Of a stretch of 38,840 bases of DNA, positions 28,838 through 36,722 are shown piece by piece. The stretch is from Gammaproteobacteria bacterium (GTDB taxonomy: Bacteria; Pseudomonadota; Gammaproteobacteria; Steroidobacterales; GCA-2729495). The stretch covers positions 1 to 38,840 of the forward strand of contig JAJFJS010000118.1 in NCBI GenBank assembly GCA_021773815.1, given 5' to 3'. A model generated the notes under the pieces. The model did not search any database, had not been told where the DNA came from, and was given only the letters and a program-made list of their open reading frames with translations. Both the position numbers and the translations under genes were made by a program. Position 1 is the first letter of the stretch. Each line of letters starts with the position of its first letter.

Positions 28838-29602
28838 TTGAGCGCCGCGCAACCCGCATTCCGCCTGCTGCATATCACCGACCCGCACCTGCATGCGCAT
28901 CCGGAAAGCCGCATGCGCGGCGTCGTGACGTATGACACATTCCGCGCCGTCGTCGAGCGGGCGATGGCCGACCGGCTGCCGCCCGACGTTATCGTCGCGA
29001 CCGGCGACCTGGTGCAGGATGAAACCCGCACCGGCTACGAACGTTTTCGCGATGTGCTCGCCCCGTTGAATACGCCGGTTCTTTGCATCCCCGGCAACCA
29101 CGATGCGCCAAACATCATGGCCGGCGTCCTGAGCAGCGCGCCGTTTCAGGTCAACGGCTCGCTGCAGGCCAACGGCTGGTCGCTGATCATGCTCAGCAGC
29201 TTCGTCCGCGGCGACGACGGCGGTCGCCTCAGCAAAGCGGAACTCGACCGGCTGCAGGCGGAGCTGCGAGCGCACCCGAAACTGCACACGCTGATCTGCC
29301 TGCACCACCACCCGGTACCGATGGGCAGCCGGTGGCTCGACGGCGTTGCGCTGCGCCACGCCGGGGAATTTTTCGATATTGTCGACGCCACTCCCCAGGT
29401 TCGGGGTATCCTCTGGGGCCATGTGCACCAGGCTTCCGACCGGCACCGCGACGGCGTTCGACTGATGAGTTCGCCCTCGACGTGTTCGCAATTCCGTCCC
29501 AACAGCGACGATTTCGCGATCGACGCCCGGCCACCCGGCTTTCGCTGGATCGATCTGCATCGCGACGGCACCATCGAAAGCGAGGTTGTCTGGCTCGAAT
29601 GA
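28838..29602 (+). CDS. cpdA: CpdA-like calcineurin-type phosphoesterase (putative 3',5'-cyclic AMP phosphodiesterase)
   Basis: This metallophosphoesterase resembles CpdA, which hydrolyses cyclic AMP. All binuclear metal motifs are present: D15 and H17 in HITDPHLHAH, GDLVQDE, GNHD, LHHHPVPMGS and GHVHQA. It is 254 aa. The start is a TTG at 28838, giving a protein that begins eight residues before the first motif; no upstream ATG fits. The TraB-family gene overlaps the stop by 4 nt (ATGA). Activity on cAMP rather than another phosphodiester is inferred from family likeness. Confidence 0.85.
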   Translation: MSAAQPAFRLLHITDPHLHAHPESRMRGVVTYDTFRAVVERAMADRLPPDVIVATGDLVQDETRTGYERFRDVLAPLNTPVLCIPGNHDAPNIMAGVLSSAPFQVNGSLQANGWSLIMLSSFVRGDDGGRLSKAELDRLQAELRAHPKLHTLICLHHHPVPMGSRWLDGVALRHAGEFFDIVDATPQVRGILWGHVHQASDRHRDGVRLMSSPSTCSQFRPNSDDFAIDARPPGFRWIDLHRDGTIESEVVWLE

Positions 29603-30465
29603 CGACGATACTGCGCATTGCATGCCTGCTGACCGCGCTGCTCACCAGCGCCGCCGGCGCCGCGTTGCCACTCTGGGAAATCGAGGGCACCGCCAATCGA
29701 ATCCGGCTGCTGGGCTCGGTACATTTCCTGCGCGCCGGCGATTACCCGCTGCCGGCGGCGATCGAGGAGGCCTATCGTCAGGCCGATGTCATCGTCATGG
29801 AACTCGACCTGAACGCGATCAGACCGACCGACCTGCAGCGCGTGCAGCAGGAACTCGCCGTCGATCCCCGCGGCCGCAACCTGCGCGAAATCGTCGGCGC
29901 GACGGCGTGGCGCAGAGCCACCGGACTCGCACAGACGATCGATATCGATCTGGCGATGCTGCAACCGTTCGAGCCGTGGTTCGCGGCTTTGCAGATTACC
30001 CAGTTACGGCTGCTGCAGCTGGGCTTCGACGGCAGCTTTGGCGTGGACCTGCAGATCTCGCGTCAGGCCCGCGTGGACGGCAAACCCGTTCGCGGACTGG
30101 AGACACTCGACGAACAGCTCGGCGCGCTGGATGCGCTGACCGCGACGGCCCAACAGCGATTCTTCGTCCAGACCCTCGAAGACGCCGCGGCGCTCGAAGA
30201 CGAACTAACGGAGATCGTCACCGCCTGGCGTAATGGCGACATTGGGGCGCTGAACACCCTGCTGCTCGATGGCCTGGCCGACCAGCCGGAGGTCTACGAC
30301 CGGATCCTCGTCCGGCGCAACCGTCGCTGGACCCGGGCGATCATCGATATGACCGACGATGCACGGGACTACCTGGTGATCGTCGGCACGCTGCACCTGA
30401 TCGGCGAGGACAGCGTTCAGCGCATGCTCGGCGAGTCGGGAATCCGCACCCGCCAGCTGCACTGA
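29599..30465 (+). CDS. TraB/GumN family protein (Tiki-like fold), exported
   Basis: An exported protein of the TraB/PrgY/GumN family, whose fold is related to the Tiki metalloproteases. The two hallmark segments are present: GSVHFL (39-44) near the start and GTLHLIGEDSV near the end. A signal peptide (IACLLTALLTSAAGAA) should be cut at about residue 22, placing it in the periplasm. It is 288 aa. It is translationally coupled to the CpdA-like gene. No bacterial function is established; metal-dependent peptidase activity is only a hypothesis. Confidence 0.85.
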   Translation: MTTILRIACLLTALLTSAAGAALPLWEIEGTANRIRLLGSVHFLRAGDYPLPAAIEEAYRQADVIVMELDLNAIRPTDLQRVQQELAVDPRGRNLREIVGATAWRRATGLAQTIDIDLAMLQPFEPWFAALQITQLRLLQLGFDGSFGVDLQISRQARVDGKPVRGLETLDEQLGALDALTATAQQRFFVQTLEDAAALEDELTEIVTAWRNGDIGALNTLLLDGLADQPEVYDRILVRRNRRWTRAIIDMTDDARDYLVIVGTLHLIGEDSVQRMLGESGIRTRQLH

Positions 30466-30476
30466 ACCCGCGCCGC

Positions 30477-30659
30477 TCAGATTTCGACCATCTCGAACTC
30501 GCTGCGGCCGGCCCCGCAGTCCGGACAGCGCCATGACAGCGGGATATCGTCCCAGCGCGTGCCGGGCGCGATGCCGGCGTCCGGCATGCCGTGTTCTTCG
30601 TCATAGACAAAACCGCAAATCAAACACATGTATTGCCGGTAACCGGTCGCCTCGGTCAT
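30477..30659 (-). CDS. Rubredoxin
   Basis: A small iron-only electron carrier of 60 aa. The four iron ligands are C12 and C15 (CLICG) and C45 and C48 (CPDCG), with the typical W and P between (GTRWDDIP). It is the last gene of the minus-strand run with mpl and the LON-domain gene, 31 nt after the latter. Typical partners (alkane hydroxylase, rubredoxin reductase, oxygen or superoxide reductases) are not beside it. Confidence 0.95.
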   Translation of the reverse strand: MTEATGYRQYMCLICGFVYDEEHGMPDAGIAPGTRWDDIPLSWRCPDCGAGRSEFEMVEI

Positions 30660-30690
30660 GTGAACGCCATCCTCATCTCATCACCTTGCA

Positions 30691-31293
30691 TTATTGCGCC
30701 GTCTCCTCACGGATCGACCGCAGCAGCGGCCGCAGATACTCGAGCCGTTCGATCGCATCGTCAATCTCCAGGCAATGCTGCTTTTGTTCGAGCGAAATCG
30801 GCAATACTTCGGCAAAGCGCCGGCCGACCCAGGTCGCGTCATCGTAGTCGGTCTCGATATTTTCGTACAGCTTGCCCAGATCATTGATCACGACCTCGAG
30901 CAGCGTACACATCGAACGGAATTTTTCAGGCACGCTCTGTTGCGGTTCGTCCGCGATGGCCTCGACGCAGCCCACGTACAGACCATCGCGCTCGCGCTGG
31001 ATCGACTGAATGCGGAAACGCTCGGTACCGAGCGCAGTAATGCCGAGAATACCGTCGCTGCCCTGATACCAGTCGGTGATTTGCGCCCGTGTTCCGATCG
31101 TCACGGTCCGCGCATCGCCGACCTCCGACCCGGACAACAGCAGCAGGACGCCGAAGTCCCTGCCCTCTTTCATGCAGCGGCTGATCATGTCCAGGTAACG
31201 TGGCTCGAAAATACGCAGCGGCAGCGGTCCGCCCGGGAACAAAACGGTGTTCAGCGGAAAGAGTGCCAGTGTATCGGTCGCCAACGTCGCCAT
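30691..31293 (-). CDS. LON N-terminal (substrate-binding) domain protein, stand-alone
   Basis: About 200 aa carrying only the PUA-like N-terminal domain of Lon protease, without AAA+ or peptidase parts. ALFPLNTVLFPGGPLPLRIF begins the domain and EPRYLDMISRCMKEGRDFGV follows. Stand-alone copies are widespread in proteobacteria and unexplained; peptide or protein binding is a guess. I chose the ATG at 31293. A GTG at 31395, overlapping the mpl stop as TAGTG, would add 34 basic residues. Confidence 0.88.
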   Translation of the reverse strand: MATLATDTLALFPLNTVLFPGGPLPLRIFEPRYLDMISRCMKEGRDFGVLLLLSGSEVGDARTVTIGTRAQITDWYQGSDGILGITALGTERFRIQSIQRERDGLYVGCVEAIADEPQQSVPEKFRSMCTLLEVVINDLGKLYENIETDYDDATWVGRRFAEVLPISLEQKQHCLEIDDAIERLEYLRPLLRSIREETAQ

Positions 31294-31394
31294 GCCTGTT
31301 GCTGCAGTGAATTCACGGCCGGCGCGAGGGGCCGGTTGCCCGATGATGATGCGCTGCAATCCGTTGACGGTCAAACGCACCGCACGGCGCCGCA

Positions 31395-32762
31395 CTAACG
31401 CGTAAAACGTGCCGCGAGCGCTTTCTCCAGACGCGCGTGAATACCGCCGAAGCCGCCGTTGCTCATGACGACGATGCGGTCGCCGGGCGCCGCCGTCGTG
31501 ACGGCCGACGCCACGATCGCATCGATGTCGTCTGCAACCCGCACCCGCGCCAACCCGCTCAACGCGTCGGCAAGATCCCAGTCGAGACGGGCCGGGCGAA
31601 ACACCCAGACGTCGTCGGCATCGCCCAGCGCGGCGCCCAGCTCTTCACGATGGACGCCGAGTTTCATGGTATTGGAACGCGGCTCGAGTATGACCAGCAA
31701 CCGGCCTGCGTCGGATTCTCGGCGGATGCCGGCCAGCGTGCGCCGAATCGCCGTCGGATGATGCGCAAAATCGTCGTACAGGCGCACGCCGCCCCAGGTA
31801 CCGCGCAACTCGAGGCGACGCCGGACGCCACCAAACCGGCCGATGGCATCGATGGCCTGTTCCACCGGGACGCCGAGCTCACGTGCGGCAAGCAACGCCG
31901 CTACCGCATTCTCCGCGTTATACGCTCCGCTCATCCGCCAGTCCGTCCCGCCGCGAACCTGCCCGTTACGCAGCAATTCAAAGCGCCCCGGGTGGTCCGC
32001 GATACCGACCCAATCGGCGGCCGAATCCCGCTCGCTGGCAAACGTTTCCACCGGCGTCCAGCAACCACGCGCAATGACGGCCTGCAGATTGGCATCGTCG
32101 GCCGGCACGATCAGTCGTCCGTTACCCGGCAGCATGCGCAACAGTTGATGAAACTGCCACTGGATTGCCGCAAGATCGGCATAGATATCCGCATGATCAA
32201 ACTCGAGATTCGTGATCACCTGCACCCGCGGCAGGTAGTGCAGGAACTTGGCCCGCTTGTCGAAAAATGCGGTGTCGTACTCGTCGGCCTCGATCACGAA
32301 CACGGATCCGCCGCCGGCCCGGGCCGTGACATCAAAATCGACCGGCACACCGCCGATCAGATAGCCCGGATCGCGCCCCGCCTGATCGAGAATAAAGGCC
32401 AGCAGGCTGCTCGTCGTCGTCTTGCCGTGGGTACCCGCGACGGCCACGACCTCCTGCCGCGCGAGCACCTCGGCGGCCAGCCACTGCGGCCCCGACATGT
32501 AGCGCATGCGCCGGTTCAGCAATTCCTCGACGATCGGCATGCCGCGCGTCATGACGTTACCGACGACGACGACATCCGGGCGCAGGTCGAGTTGCTCCGG
32601 ATCGTAGCCGTCAATGACGTCGATACCGAGCTTCGCGAGCTGATCGCTCATCGGTGGATAGACGCCGCGATCCGCGCCCGTGACACGATGCCCGGCCGCA
32701 TGCGCGATGGCGGCAACGCCCGCCATGAACGTTCCGCAGATACCCAGGATATGCAGATGCAT
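31395..32762 (-). CDS. mpl: Mpl, UDP-N-acetylmuramate:L-alanyl-gamma-D-glutamyl-meso-diaminopimelate ligase
   Basis: Mpl recycles murein by joining the recovered tripeptide directly to UDP-MurNAc, with ATP. It is a Mur-ligase relative of MurC. The N-terminal MHLHILGICGTFMAG is the Mpl form of the UDP-binding loop, the ATP loop is GTHGKTTT (110-117), and YDDFAHHPTAI begins the C-terminal domain. It is 455 aa, the family size. It starts 3 nt after the stop of an unknown membrane protein gene. Confidence 0.96.
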   Translation of the reverse strand: MHLHILGICGTFMAGVAAIAHAAGHRVTGADRGVYPPMSDQLAKLGIDVIDGYDPEQLDLRPDVVVVGNVMTRGMPIVEELLNRRMRYMSGPQWLAAEVLARQEVVAVAGTHGKTTTSSLLAFILDQAGRDPGYLIGGVPVDFDVTARAGGGSVFVIEADEYDTAFFDKRAKFLHYLPRVQVITNLEFDHADIYADLAAIQWQFHQLLRMLPGNGRLIVPADDANLQAVIARGCWTPVETFASERDSAADWVGIADHPGRFELLRNGQVRGGTDWRMSGAYNAENAVAALLAARELGVPVEQAIDAIGRFGGVRRRLELRGTWGGVRLYDDFAHHPTAIRRTLAGIRRESDAGRLLVILEPRSNTMKLGVHREELGAALGDADDVWVFRPARLDWDLADALSGLARVRVADDIDAIVASAVTTAAPGDRIVVMSNGGFGGIHARLEKALAARFTR

Positions 32763-32765
32763 CGG

Positions 32766-33299
32766 CTACCCGGCCTGGTCGGCAACCCCGACCGGCACAA
32801 CCTCAAACAGCACCATCGTGTGCAGGAAGAAATAGGCTATCGCGATCAGCAGGCCGATGCCGTAGGGTCGCGATATCGCGCGCGCCACAATATGACCATC
32901 GATCGAGATCGACCAGAGCATGATCCCGAAAATAATCGTACTCGGCATCGCGACGCCCGAGCCGATATCCGCGGCGGCCTGACGCCAGACGCTGAACGGC
33001 AGCGAAATCGCACTGAGCAAAGCGCTGGTGCCAAGCATCGCTGTGACGGCGCGGCGGTAACGCGCACGATGTCCGGTCAGCACCAGCAGCGCCCACAGGC
33101 CTCCGAACAAGAGCACGAGACCGATCGCAACGGCACGCAATGAAGCCTCACTCGAGCCGTAGGCCATCAGTGCGAGCGGCGCCTGTGTGACAAGATAGAA
33201 GGCGACGGTCAGGCCGAGCAGGAAAGTCGAATCGGGCAAATCTTCCGGCCCGGATCTGCGTAACGCAATATTGAGCAGCGCCTGAACGTAAGCAAGCAT
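32766..33299 (-). CDS. Uncharacterised integral membrane protein (about five helices)
   Basis: I do not recognise this 177-aa protein. Five hydrophobic segments are visible: about 21-46, 52-76, 86-107, 119-140 and 147-172. Between segments 1 and 2 is a short loop, MAYGSSEAS; the N-terminus is MLAYVQALLNIALRRSG. The arrangement loosely recalls small Yip1-like proteins, but I would not name it so. It begins at ATG 33299 and ends 3 nt before mpl, so it is probably co-transcribed with it. The gene is divergent from rnd across 63 nt. Confidence 0.75.
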   Translation of the reverse strand: MLAYVQALLNIALRRSGPEDLPDSTFLLGLTVAFYLVTQAPLALMAYGSSEASLRAVAIGLVLLFGGLWALLVLTGHRARYRRAVTAMLGTSALLSAISLPFSVWRQAAADIGSGVAMPSTIIFGIMLWSISIDGHIVARAISRPYGIGLLIAIAYFFLHTMVLFEVVPVGVADQAG

Positions 33300-33362
33300 T
33301 ACAATAGGCTCTTGTCCGTCGCCGCAGCGCGCACGGCCGGAAGTTGAGGAAAGGTCAATAGT

Positions 33363-34472
33363 ATGCCAGTAAACGACGGTCAGCCACGAATGATCGACAC
33401 CCAGCCGGAACTGGATGCCTTCGTCACCAGGCTCACCGCCGCCGACAGTATCGGTTGCGATACGGAATTTGTGCGCACCCAAACCTACTGGCCGCACCTG
33501 TGTCTGGTTCAGATCGCTATCGGTACGGAATTTGCCTGCGTCGATGTGCTCGCGGATCTCGACGTGACGGGATTCCGGCGCGCACTGCTGGAACATCGTG
33601 CGCCGATCGTCCTGCATGCCGTCAAACAGGATCTGGAAGCCTGGTTCGCGACCTGGCACGAACTGCCGGCGGCCGTCTTCGATATACAGATTGGCGCCGG
33701 ACTGCTCGGCCTGCATCCGCAGATCGGCTACGCGAACCTGGTCCGCGAACTGCTTGGTGTCGAGCTCGACAAGGGCCAGACACAGACGGACTGGTCGCGG
33801 CGACCGCTGACGCCCGCCCAGCTGCGCTACGCGATCGACGATGTTGCCTACCTGCACGCGCTGCACGATCTCGTCAGCGAGCGGCTCAAAGCCTGCGGCC
33901 GTTATGAATGGGCGCTGGCCGACAGCGCGGCGCTCGTCGATGTCAGCCTGTACGACACGTCACCCGACGAGGCGTGGCGACGACTGTCCGGCGTCGTATA
34001 CCTGCCCGTCGACGTGCAGGCGCGCATCCGGGCGCTCGCCGCCTGGCGCGAAGCGCGCGCGAAGCAATCCGACCGGCCGCGACAATGGATTTTAGGCGAC
34101 AAGGCGCTGATGCAGATCGGTCGCGCGAACCCGCGCGATGTATCCGACCTGCGCCGCATCGAGGACCTGCCCGAAGCCGTCGCCCGCAAACAGGGCGACA
34201 AGATTCTGCAGGCAATCCGCGCGACCGCGGACGACCTGGCCCAGGGTCGGCTCGACGTTGCGCAGGTGCCCGTGCCGGCCCTGCCCGACAAAGCACACCT
34301 GCGCCGGCTGTCGGGCATCGTGCGTGAAACGGCAAAGGAGCTGGACATCGCCCCCGAATTACTGGCGACCCGGCGCGATATTGCCGGCATCGCGTCCGGC
34401 GACACGGATGGCCGGGCGCTGACGGGCTGGCGCCGCGATGTGATCGGTGAGCGACTGCTCGCGGCGTGTTAG
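33363..34472 (+). CDS. rnd: Ribonuclease D
   Basis: RNase D trims tRNA 3' ends and other small RNAs as a 3'-5' exoribonuclease. The DEDDy site is complete: DTEFVR (D33, E35), HAVKQDLEAW, and YAIDDVAYL with its tyrosine. An HRDC domain follows with DKALMQIGRANPRDVSDL. It is 369 aa, full length. AGGAAAGG lies about 8 nt before the ATG. Confidence 0.97.
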   Translation: MPVNDGQPRMIDTQPELDAFVTRLTAADSIGCDTEFVRTQTYWPHLCLVQIAIGTEFACVDVLADLDVTGFRRALLEHRAPIVLHAVKQDLEAWFATWHELPAAVFDIQIGAGLLGLHPQIGYANLVRELLGVELDKGQTQTDWSRRPLTPAQLRYAIDDVAYLHALHDLVSERLKACGRYEWALADSAALVDVSLYDTSPDEAWRRLSGVVYLPVDVQARIRALAAWREARAKQSDRPRQWILGDKALMQIGRANPRDVSDLRRIEDLPEAVARKQGDKILQAIRATADDLAQGRLDVAQVPVPALPDKAHLRRLSGIVRETAKELDIAPELLATRRDIAGIASGDTDGRALTGWRRDVIGERLLAAC

Positions 34473-34499
34473 GTTAGTTTCAATTCGGGCCCTGGCGAC

Positions 34500-35144
34500 C
34501 TAAAGACCGAGCACACCCTTGATCCGGGCGTAAACCGCATCCATGTCGCCGGCGCCGGCCACGGTCCGCAGCAAACCGGCCTGCTCGAAGTACGCAATCA
34601 GCGGTTCGGTCTGCTGCCGATACACGTCGAGGCGGTTGCCGATCGTTTCTTCGTTGTCGTCGGCACGCTGGATGAGCTCGCCGCCGGCCGCACCACAGGC
34701 ATCGAGTTCCGCCTGCGGTGAAAAGTAGACGTTCAGCAGCTTGCCGGTCTTCGAGCAGGTGCGCCGACCCGTCAGCCGTTTCATGAGAATGTCGAAATCG
34801 ACGTCGAGCAACACGGCCGCATCGAGGCGCTTACCGAGTTCGGCCAGCATGCTCTCCAGCGAATGGGCCTGCGACAGGTTGCGCGGAAATCCGTCGAGAA
34901 TGAAACCACCGTCGACATCCGGTTTCTGCAACCGGTCACGGATCATGCCGAGCACGATCTCGTCGGAGACGAGCTCGCCGGCGTCCATCGCCTGTTTGGC
35001 CCGGCGCCCAAGCTCGGTGCCGGCCGCTACCGCCTCGCGGAGCAGGTCGCCGGTCGAGATCTGGACCATCGAAAAATCCGCCACGAGGCGTTGCGCCTGC
35101 GTACCCTTGCCGGAACCCGGCGCTCCCAAAAACACGATTTTCAT
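34500..35144 (-). CDS. adk: Adenylate kinase
   Basis: Adk interconverts ATP + AMP and 2 ADP. The P-loop GAPGSGKGT (7-15) is followed by the AMP-binding domain (STGDLLREAV, GFILDGFPRN) and the long LID (about 122-159). In the LID, cysteines stand at 130 and 150, two of the four positions that bind zinc in Gram-positive enzymes; the others are Thr133 and Ala153. It is 214 aa, long form. It is convergent with rnd (27 nt) and divergent from the PPi-PFK gene. Confidence 0.97.
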   Translation of the reverse strand: MKIVFLGAPGSGKGTQAQRLVADFSMVQISTGDLLREAVAAGTELGRRAKQAMDAGELVSDEIVLGMIRDRLQKPDVDGGFILDGFPRNLSQAHSLESMLAELGKRLDAAVLLDVDFDILMKRLTGRRTCSKTGKLLNVYFSPQAELDACGAAGGELIQRADDNEETIGNRLDVYRQQTEPLIAYFEQAGLLRTVAGAGDMDAVYARIKGVLGL

Positions 35145-35212
35145 GGTCGGCGTAAGCTACGCGCTCGATCGAAGTTCGTCAATCAGGGAAAGCCGCGAAT
35201 CACGCCGATCCA

Positions 35213-35221
35213 TGCTATGTT
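35213..35221 (+). promoter_or_regulatory. Possible extended -10 promoter for the PPi-PFK gene
   Basis: TGCTATGTT at 35213-35221 fits an extended -10 (TGn plus a 4/6 hexamer), 40 nt before the ATG. No -35 is convincing. Confidence 0.35.
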
Positions 35222-35261
35222 CCCGGTCGGTTGAGTCAACAGGAATGCGACGGGTAAAGGT

Positions 35262-36527
35262 ATGCGACGTATCAAAAATGCTTTCTATGCACAGTCCGGC
35301 GGCGTCACCGCCGTTATCAACGCGAGCGCGTGCGGCGTCATCGAAACGGCGCGCCGGCACCGCGCGCTGATCGGCAAGGTCTACGCCGGGCGCAACGGGA
35401 TCATCGGCGCATTGACCGAAGACATGATCGATACGAGCAGGGAGACGGCCGCCGCGATCGCCGCCCTGCGCCACACGCCCGGCGGCGCGTTCGGTTCGGC
35501 GCGCTACAAGCTCAAGGACCTCGAGACCCATCGCGCGGAGTACGAGCGCCTGATCGAGGTGTTCCGTGCCCATGACATCGGCTACTTCTTCTATAACGGT
35601 GGCGGCGACTCGGCCGACACCTGTTATAAGGTGTCGCAACTGTCGAAGAAGATGAATTTCCCGGTCCAGGCGATTCACGTACCCAAGACCGTCGACAATG
35701 ACCTGCCGATCACCGATACCTGCCCCGGGTTCGGCTCGGTCGCCAAATACGTCGCCGTCTCGACACGGGAGGCGGCGCTGGACGTCGCATCGATGGCGAA
35801 GACCTCGACCAAGGTCTTCATTCTCGAGGTCATGGGCCGACATGCCGGCTGGATCGCGGCCGCGGCCGGGCTCGCCGGAAAAGACGCCGGCGAGGCGCCG
35901 CATATCATCCTGTTCCCGGAAATCCCGTTCGACAAAAAGCAATTCCTGAAACACGTCGCTGCCACGGTGCGCGATCACGAGTACTGCGTCATCGTGGTCA
36001 GTGAGGGCGCGGCCTGGCCCGATGGAAGTTTCCTCGCCGATGCCGGCAGGACCGACGCCTTCGGCCACAAGCAACTCGGCGGCGTCGCACAGACGATCGC
36101 CCAGATGGTCGGCGATGAACTGAACCTGAAATACCACTACGCCATCGCCGATTACCTGCAGCGCTCGGCGCGGCATATCGCATCTGCGGTCGACGTCGAA
36201 CAGGCCTACGCCGTCGGACGGGCCGCCGTCGAAATGGCGCTGGCCGGCCAGAATGCGATCATGCCGGCCATCGTGCGCAAATCGGACCGTCCCTACCGCT
36301 GGAAGATCGAGGCGGCCCCGCTGGCACGGGTCGCGAACCGCGAAAAGAAGATGCCGCGGCGATTCATCAGCAAGAACGGCTACGGCATCACGGCCGCCTG
36401 CCGCCGCTACCTCGAGCCGCTGATCCGCGGCGAGGACTACCCCCCGTACCGCGACGGATTGCCTAAGTATGTGAAATTAAAGGGCATTTCGGTGCCGAAA
36501 AAGCTGAACACCGATTTCGTGGTATGA
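35262..36527 (+). CDS. pfp: Pyrophosphate-dependent 6-phosphofructokinase
   Basis: This enzyme phosphorylates fructose 6-phosphate, probably with PPi rather than ATP and reversibly. PKTVDND (141-147) has a lysine where ATP enzymes have glycine (PGTIDND), a mark of PPi use. The phosphate-donor loop reads GGGDSADT (113-120), with serine where ATP enzymes have GGDG and many PPi enzymes GGDD. MGRHAGW (191-197) is the sugar-binding motif. It is 421 aa, longer than ATP-PfkA (320). The membrane PPase gene follows. ATP use cannot be excluded from sequence alone. Confidence 0.88.
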   Translation: MRRIKNAFYAQSGGVTAVINASACGVIETARRHRALIGKVYAGRNGIIGALTEDMIDTSRETAAAIAALRHTPGGAFGSARYKLKDLETHRAEYERLIEVFRAHDIGYFFYNGGGDSADTCYKVSQLSKKMNFPVQAIHVPKTVDNDLPITDTCPGFGSVAKYVAVSTREAALDVASMAKTSTKVFILEVMGRHAGWIAAAAGLAGKDAGEAPHIILFPEIPFDKKQFLKHVAATVRDHEYCVIVVSEGAAWPDGSFLADAGRTDAFGHKQLGGVAQTIAQMVGDELNLKYHYAIADYLQRSARHIASAVDVEQAYAVGRAAVEMALAGQNAIMPAIVRKSDRPYRWKIEAAPLARVANREKKMPRRFISKNGYGITAACRRYLEPLIRGEDYPPYRDGLPKYVKLKGISVPKKLNTDFVV

Positions 36528-36528
36528 T
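36520..36528 (+). promoter_or_regulatory. Possible extended -10 promoter for hppA, overlapping the pfp stop
   Basis: TGGTATGAT at 36520-36528 is an extended -10 (TGn plus a 5/6 hexamer), followed by the GC-rich stretch GCGCGCGC. It includes the pfp stop codon. Transcription would start near 36535 and give a leader of about 190 nt. Confidence 0.4.
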
Positions 36529-36546
36529 GCGCGCGCTTTCGCGACC

Positions 36547-36664
36547 GGCCTGCGGACGATAAGTCCTTATGGCCGTGCCGTCGGCAAGCATCAAATAGAC
36601 ACATCATTCGGCGGAAGGATCCCGATCGCGTTCTACATAGCGAAGGTGCAGCCCATCGCACCTT
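36547..36664 (+). other. Structured 195-nt gap between pfp and hppA
   Basis: No frame here looks coding. GGAC (36554-36557) pairs with GTCC (36563-36566), and outside it GGCC (36547-36550) with GGCC (36571-36574). Further on, AAGGTGC (36643-36649) and GCACCTT (36658-36664) make a perfect 7-bp stem with an 8-nt loop. It could be a leader with regulatory structure or an attenuator between the two genes. No match to a known riboswitch is evident to me. Confidence 0.4.
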
Positions 36665-36722
36665 GCAGCCCTGTGTGCCGCGCCCTCTCCCGCCGGACGA
36701 CAATGACGGAGTAACAATCAGT

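Noticed and set aside
31437-33143. A 568-codon + strand frame over mpl and the membrane protein gene
   Set aside because: Antisense shadow of recognisable genes; no domain seen in it.
32766-33866. A 366-residue version of the membrane protein
   Set aside because: The upstream half is antisense to rnd and has no membrane character; the ATG at 33299 begins directly at the hydrophobic protein.
36437-36703. Minus-strand frame of 88 codons across the pfp-hppA gap
   Set aside because: It overlaps the pfp end antisense and has no recognised features.
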